The notes under the pieces: generated by a model
The model's database searches: none
Seen by the model: only the letters and a program-made list of their open reading frames with translations
What the model was told of the DNA's origin: nothing
Shown: in pieces, positions 58,386 through 64,000 of the stretch
How positions within the stretch are numbered: position 1 is the stretch's first letter
Layout: each line of letters starts with the position of its first letter
Made by a program: the position numbers and the translations under genes
NCBI GenBank assembly: GCA_021209875.1
Contig: JAGYVD010000008.1
Coordinates: forward strand, 1,177,501 to 1,241,500
DNA length: 64,000 nt
Reading direction: 5' to 3'
Origin: Rosellinia necatrix
Taxonomy: Eukaryota > Ascomycota > Sordariomycetes > Xylariales > Xylariaceae

Positions 58386-61300
58386 TTTGAAAAGATCGGG
58401 TTGGTAACCTTTGCTGGTGGTGATGTGGTGCGGTAACGATGTTGGTAATTGTTTGTGGGTATGCTCAACTCTGGGGTTCTTGTTCTTTAGAATTGGCGGT
58501 GTGTGTTTATCGTTGTTGTTGTTGCTTTGTTGTTGCTTTGTAGGTGATAGGGTAGTGGAAGCTACGAAACGAGACGGCAGGCAAGTGGTTGGTAAACATA
58601 ATATATATATTCATGCGCATCTTCGCATGCATGCAGGGCTCTGACGTATCATGCCAATCAAAACAATCGACCTTCCGGGTCGTCTACCTCCCAAAGGCCG
58701 GCGGTCTGGGTCCCGAAACGGGAAGGCGTATCAGAGGACACCACGATCATCGTGCATGGACATAGATACGGGCTAACGTGACCAAAAAAGAAAAGAAAAT
58801 AGAAAGAAGAAGAAGAAGAAATACACTTTTTAGCCCGCAGCAGCGTTGGACGGTGAGCAGACTTCGCTAAGGAAAGCATGTGGGAAGTTGGGTCACCAGA
58901 CGATTAGGTCCTCTGTGCCCAGGTAGATGGATCTACCCAATTAGATTTGGCGACGGGGTTGTGTATGTGGTTCTCGTTACGCATTTGGCAAGACTGAGTG
59001 ACTGGTCAATCGCTAGAGCCGAACACTTTCAAGTATCACCACGGCCGGGAAAACGAACTGCTGTGAGTGCAACAGATCGACGTCAGGGCGTAAACAGTCG
59101 ACGTCATAGGCTTTTAAGAAAGAGGGTGTGTGCAGTAGGTGAGTATGTAGGTATGTAGTTGGTTAGCACGGAACAAGTCCTTACCGGCGACACGACATTA
59201 GCGCCCTATCGTTTTATGGGGTCTTCAATTACGCACGATCTAGAACGTCTCACAACGCAGGCAATTGCAGCGAGAAAGTAGCTACCGCACTTTGCTTCCT
59301 TGGGTAAGTACTGATATAACACCCGTCTAGTCCCCTGCCGCCCTGTGGAGCGGCCGGCGCAAGAGGTCCGGCAGGCATGCGAGCAACGGTGGTATCTATC
59401 GGAGCACACATACGTAGTATGTAAGTAAGTAGGTACGTATAAGACGTCATCATCCTCACTCGCTCATTTCATCCATCCCCTTGCCGAGAGAAGGCAGGCC
59501 AAGCCACTTCCAACCTCCCTCACACGGGTTTCGGCTGGGATCTACAATGTGGCTGCAACACTGTGAAAAGATGGACGGGGGTTGGTAGACAATAAACCTG
59601 ATTTTACCCGTTGAACATACAGTATGTGGTATGTAACTATATCACGTAACCTACACTACAGCTGCAGGTGGCTTCTCTACTAGGTAGGTACTTAAATATG
59701 TATCTGTGAGTAAGTGCCTACCTGACCTGTATGTATGTATCTGTAAGTAGTAAGGTGCAATTACCTACATCTGAAAGTAAGTGCGTGGCGACACACGCTT
59801 CTATGACGTATATGTGGCCGTCTGATGGAGGGCAGCAACTGCTAGACGAAGCCAGACGAGGTTAGTCTTGCCATCTGGCCTCATCATCTCATCGGAACCA
59901 TTCATGTCCATACATACCTCTGCCCCGATTCTTTGGCACACCCAAGTAGGGAGAGTTGAGGGGAGGTGGCATAGATCTAGACATTTCGCTTCTGTTCTGG
60001 GATGCCTACAGCTGAGCAGTAGCCAGAATGTACCTATAAGATGCGAACAACAATCAGCCATCCCTGTCTAGTCTGACGTATCCTTCGGGCGTAGAAAACC
60101 TAACCTTACGACTGGCATAGGTATTTAACTAAGGCTGTGCCTGTGTCTCTCGCCCGTAACCGTCTTCCCCTTCCCCCTTTTCTTACTACATGCTCCGCCG
60201 AGGCAGCCAGCCGTAAACCCCATCTCCTACCCGTGCGCCGGAGGTCGGGCAGGCGGCCGGCTCCCGTCGTGGCAGCACGAATAGTCTCCACGATGGGATC
60301 AAGGGTCGAGCAATGGAGCGAACCCCCTCGGTTTGCCTTGCTCCCCTTCATGACCGAAGACGGCGCCCTCCCCCAGAGCACCCCGCCCGGACCGCGGATT
60401 CTCCAGTCCCCCGTGTCGTGGAAGCGTTATGTCGATCGACGGCCTCTTCCCGGCCGTCTCGAATAATGCCCCGACCTTGGCCGCCGTAAGTGTTTCGCGC
60501 CGACGCGCTTGTCGAATCGACCGATTGATCTCGAGCACAACGCTTTCGAGCCGTGCCCGCACCACATGGCCAGAGTCCCCCGGAATCGCGCGCTCTGTCC
60601 ACATCAACTTAAGGGTGGCGGAATCGCGCTCGACCGCTTCTTGCGGTCTTGAGCACCGTTTCTTCCAACCCCTCCTGCGCGTACAGCTCAGCGCAACTCG
60701 ATCGACGCAGTATGGTCTCCCCCCGAACGAACGCTCCCAGCCTACAGCGGCACCCCTCGCCCTTTCCCGCCGCACTGCGCCGCTTCCGCATCTCCGACGC
60801 CTCCGAATCGAGACGGCAGGTCTCGGAGTTCCGAGGATCCCTGTGTGCGCGTCTTCTGCCGGCGTCGATGAATCGAACGCGTTGAGCCTTGCGCACGTTT
60901 GGTTGTCGCCCCCGTTCCGTCCCGGTTGACATCCCTCCCCACAACACGATCCTTTCTCCTCCTTTTCCGCCCGCCTCTTCGGTCGATGCGCCATGCTCCC
61001 GATAACGGCGGGTGAGGGGAAAGACGCTGGAGAAGGTCGCATCTATTGCGGGGAATCGCGATAGTCCCGGGATCGATTGGTGTGGTATCATCTGTTGCCG
61101 AGGTGGACGTCGTTCTTCTCCGCTGTTTTCTTTTTGCGAAAGGCGCCCCGGCCTCGAGGATCCCGATCGATCTCCGCCTCTTCGGTGTCGATTGTCGTTT
61201 CTGCTGGAAGCGCCTGCGAGATTGGGAGGCGAGGGTTCCCCCTCAACCCCCCTTTCAAACCATTTATTCCGCTTTACATGCTCTTCAGCCAATCCGGCCA

Positions 61301-62719
61301 TTCGCTAGCTCGCCTACAATTTACCTGGCGATGTGCCCGTAAGAGCTGCGTTGGACTTTTCGCTGTCCTTCGCCCCTTCTATTATCCGACGATAAAATTA
61401 AACACACTATACAATACATTGGGAAAGAGTGGCGGAACCAGATTGTTACCAGCCTCACTCGAATTTTTACGATGCTATGATGGTCGAGTTATTAATTAAC
61501 TTCTCTGCGCTAGTCCTTGCTTGTCGTTCACTTGTATTATACTTTGGAACTTTACAATCCTTCAGCTGTTCAGCAACAGAGGAGCAGCAAATGGCAACAT
61601 GGTATCAGGTGTTTTCCTGTGGCTTCTATTTAAGGGCACAAAACTAGTTTGGTAGTCTAAATTCGGCTGATCAATCAGTCTATACTGTCACCAGGTCGTC
61701 GTTATCTTTTGGATAGGCTATCCTGATCTTATAGGGGGTGCTGAGTCGCGATGGTTTCGATGCACTGGATGGCTATCATATAGTTAAAATATACATGGCA
61801 GTCCCCAGTGAATATTGGCGTTTTAAAATATTCCAACGTGATAGGTGTGGAGCTATATAGATTGTACGTCCCCTCGAATCCGTTATCCCACCGTGTTGTA
61901 ACCATTAATAGCAAACAAGCGATGAATATATGCCCTATTAAATATAACCGGCTATGTGTACTTAAAACTAGAATCGCGTGTTGAAGTACGGTTCTCAGGA
62001 GAAACGCAAATCCGATAGGATACAATATCCACATCATTTTATCGAGTCCCAGATTCATCTCTATTTATGGATGTCCATTCTCTGCACGATTTGCTTATGT
62101 GCTTTCATCCAAATGACACAAACGCTGTATCATTTAAGGCAAGGGGATCCTCTGACATGGGCTGCAAACTCTTGTTTATGGATGCTTGGGTAATTATATG
62201 AGACAAGAGAACCCAGTTTTCAAACTGTAAAGGTCAAGGTGGCGATAGACATGTACGTGGGCAAGGCTGTGTTCTATTAAGTACCCTTCCAGCTTCTAAT
62301 TGGGCGGGTTTTTGAAATATTTATAGATGAATTTACTTGGGTGTCCATGTTCTATCGCCCTGCGTCTAAACCGTTACACCCGAAAAAAAGCAGGTACGGT
62401 AAAAACAAAAGCGATCCAAAAAATACAGCAAACCGCTCAAAATCAAAGAAACAAAAGGGTGCCACGAAGGCTAATTGGTTAGTAGATAAATAAGGGCACT
62501 ATTTCGGACTTCGGTGTACATAGATCAGGGCCCGACCAGCATCGTTTTCCCTGCTCCAAGTTCAGCACGGCCGTTGGCTTTAACTGCGAGAAATACGATT
62601 TCTAGCAACCCATCAAGGCCGTTTTTTTTTTCCTGGAGATGATTAAACGTGGCGAGTTTCCGGGTGGATTGAGAGATTTAAGGGTACGAAGAAGGCCAAG
62701 AATTAAGAAGCGAGTACAC
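58386..62719. other. Long intergenic region with a GC-rich island
   Basis: These 4.3 kb contain no supported gene. TACCTAGGT-like motifs recur at 59150-59165, 59420, 59680 and 59710-59760. At about 60130-61340 a GC-rich island has overlapping long frames on both strands but no recognisable domain. It is followed by clearly AT-rich sequence to 62640. Confidence 0.5.
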
Positions 62720-63600
62720 TTAGAATGTTCCCCGGGCGCCAGTCTTCTCGTCGATGTGGCGGTACCGCTCCATCTCCTTCCGATCCTTCAACAAGCAGGC
62801 GGCCGCGATGATGAGCACAGCGTCGACGCCGACCACGCCGAACAGGGCCGTGAAAATGTTGTCGATGAACGTGTTGCTGAACCGCGACAGCGGCGTGGCG
62901 CAGCCCGGCATCAGCGCTGCCGTGGCCGGGCTGGGGCAGGTGGCGTCGGTGTGGAAGGGCGGCGAGGTGCTGTTAAAGTAGCCGCAGCATTCGAACTAGA
63001 GATTGGCAATATTTATTAACGATGTCATCTCGCAGGAAGGAGGGGTGGGGTGCCGATCGAATTACTCAGGGGGGGGGGCTTTCAATCTCACTTACGGCAT
63101 TTTGCATGAGACCCTGAACCTCAAGAGACTGTTGTATCCATATCTTGCCAAACGTGTCTTTGATCCGCAACGTGAGGATCCACAGTTCGAGGCCGATGAC
63201 GAGTGTGAAGATGGCATCGACAACGATGAAGAAGGCGGCGACCTTCAGCCACGTGCGGCTATTGGTCGCCAGGGCTGGTAGGGTCAAGGCGAAGGCGAAG
63301 AAGGTGAAGATGCCGTTACCAATTCCGGCTATACGGGAGGAAAGGGGAAAAAGAAGGTTAGCGCATCCCGGACGTTGGCTTCCATCGCGGGCTCGTTCGT
63401 TTCCACTTTCGGGGCGGGCCGCTCTGCTCACCTGAGAAGGGAAACTGCTGGTACAGCAGGTCGCGGGCGGCCATGTCGCCGTCGATCGGCGCATCGAAGC
63501 ATGTGTTCCGGACGACGATGGAGAAGCCCAGGATCAGGGCTCCCGTCGCGGCAAAAAGAATGTCGATGCCCACGAACGCCGCCAACACTTTATTGACCAT
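62720..63600 (-). CDS. Fungal tetraspanin
   Basis: Three exons (63600-63432, 63328-63096 and 62995-62720) give 225 aa, with clean GTGAG and GTAAG donors and a GCTAACC branch point in the first intron. Four membrane segments are visible: TM1 (VLAAFVGIDILFAATGALIL), TM2 (GIFTFFAFALTLPALA), TM3 (VAAFFIVVDAIFTLVIGLEL) and TM4 (FTALFGVVGVDAVLIIAAACLL). Between TM3 and TM4 lies the large extracellular loop with the hallmark CCG (FECCGYFNSTSPPF) and further cysteines (TCPSP, GCATP). The tail ends KDRKEMERYRHIDEKTG. Tetraspanins organise membrane microdomains; in plant-pathogenic fungi the related Pls1 is needed for appressorium penetration. This one looks closer to the Tsp3-type than to Pls1, by memory only. 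Confidence 0.88.
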
Positions 63601-64000
63601 TTTGACTACTACCGAAGAGGCCGTGAGGACCTCGAGATCACCCGGAATTCGGTCTTGAGAATTTGAATAGCAATGCCAATTTCTACCGCCTCGTCTTCTT
63701 CTCACTTTCTTTTTTCTCCCTTTTTCTCGTGCGGGCCTAAATCTCGAGTCGCTGCTCTTTCCCCCTTTTCTCCGGTAGATACCTTTCCTACTGTTCTTGT
63801 TGGAATGCCTCGATTAATAAGAGGGAAACAATTGGGACGACCGGCGTCTTGTACGAATTGAATGCTCTCGTCAATTGTCGATCGGTATGGGAAGAAGCGA
63901 AAGGAGTTTTCCCAGTGGCGAACCAGCGATGCACAGAACGGAATGCCGAGACTCGATCGACGAAGTAACAATAGCAGCACTAACAACGGTCCGGACCGAA
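63601..64000. other. Upstream region of the tetraspanin gene
   Basis: This is probably promoter and leader. A frame on the minus strand (63986-63702) has no recognisable domain and is not called. Confidence 0.45.

Noticed and set aside
60299..61301. Minus-strand frames of 247 and 230 codons in the GC-rich island
   Set aside because: No motif, no plausible intron set, and overlapping frames on both strands; kept only as a finding.
63702..63986. Minus-strand frame upstream of the tetraspanin
   Set aside because: No domain or splice connection to the tetraspanin; likely leader or promoter.

Overview
The window is nuclear DNA of a filamentous ascomycete, most likely a Sordariomycete. Genes sit on both strands. 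Most have short introns (46-173 nt) with GT donors, CTAAC/CTGAC-like branch points and AG acceptors. The set includes typical Pezizomycotina genes: a NIMA kinase, Chs5, a Las17/WASP protein, a cerato-platanin, a DUF6536 membrane protein and a fungal tetraspanin. All product names come from recognising motifs and families by eye; no database search was run.

Layout. 0-2 kb: 3' part of a NIMA-type kinase gene. 5.8-6.7 kb: a Mid2/WSC-like Ser/Thr-rich wall-sensor-like protein. 8.3-9.1 kb: a four-exon small secreted cysteine protein. 11-18.6 kb: a giant (about 2,480 aa) disordered plus coiled-coil protein. 20.1-23.9 kb: two adjacent secreted-protein genes, a cerato-platanin and an M64 (IgA-peptidase type) metallopeptidase. 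24.5-32.1 kb: D-lactate dehydrogenase type enzyme (-), MATE transporter (+) and aldo-keto reductase (+, reading frame broken). 33.2-36.3 kb: seven-exon DUF6536 membrane protein. 37-41.3 kb: two minus-strand genes, a single-pass membrane protein and a low-complexity proline/Gln/His-rich protein. 43.3-44.6 kb: Chs5 (-). 45.6-46.3 kb: a conserved short protein (-). 47.4-48.2 kb: eIF1A (+). 49.8-52.0 kb: Las17/WASP (-). 53.5-53.7 kb: a 66-aa two-exon protein (-). 54.7-57.6 kb: XPF/Rad1 nuclease (+). 58.1-58.4 kb: a 72-aa two-exon protein with an acylation-type N-terminus (-). 62.7-63.6 kb: tetraspanin (-).

The genes look like ordinary housekeeping and accessory genes rather than one pathway. Cell-surface and morphogenesis functions are frequent (wall sensor, Chs5, Las17, tetraspanin), and three secreted proteins lie in the first 24 kb. 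Long AT-rich intergenic stretches (up to about 4 kb) contain many copies of a palindromic TACCTAGGTA-like motif, minisatellites and two degenerate tRNA-like relics.

A notable technical or biological signal is that several conserved genes have one-base reading-frame breaks. Five of them are fixed by shortening a G or C run of 5-7 by one base, which points to homopolymer errors in the underlying assembly rather than true pseudogenes. No CRISPR array, rRNA gene or intact transposon was seen.
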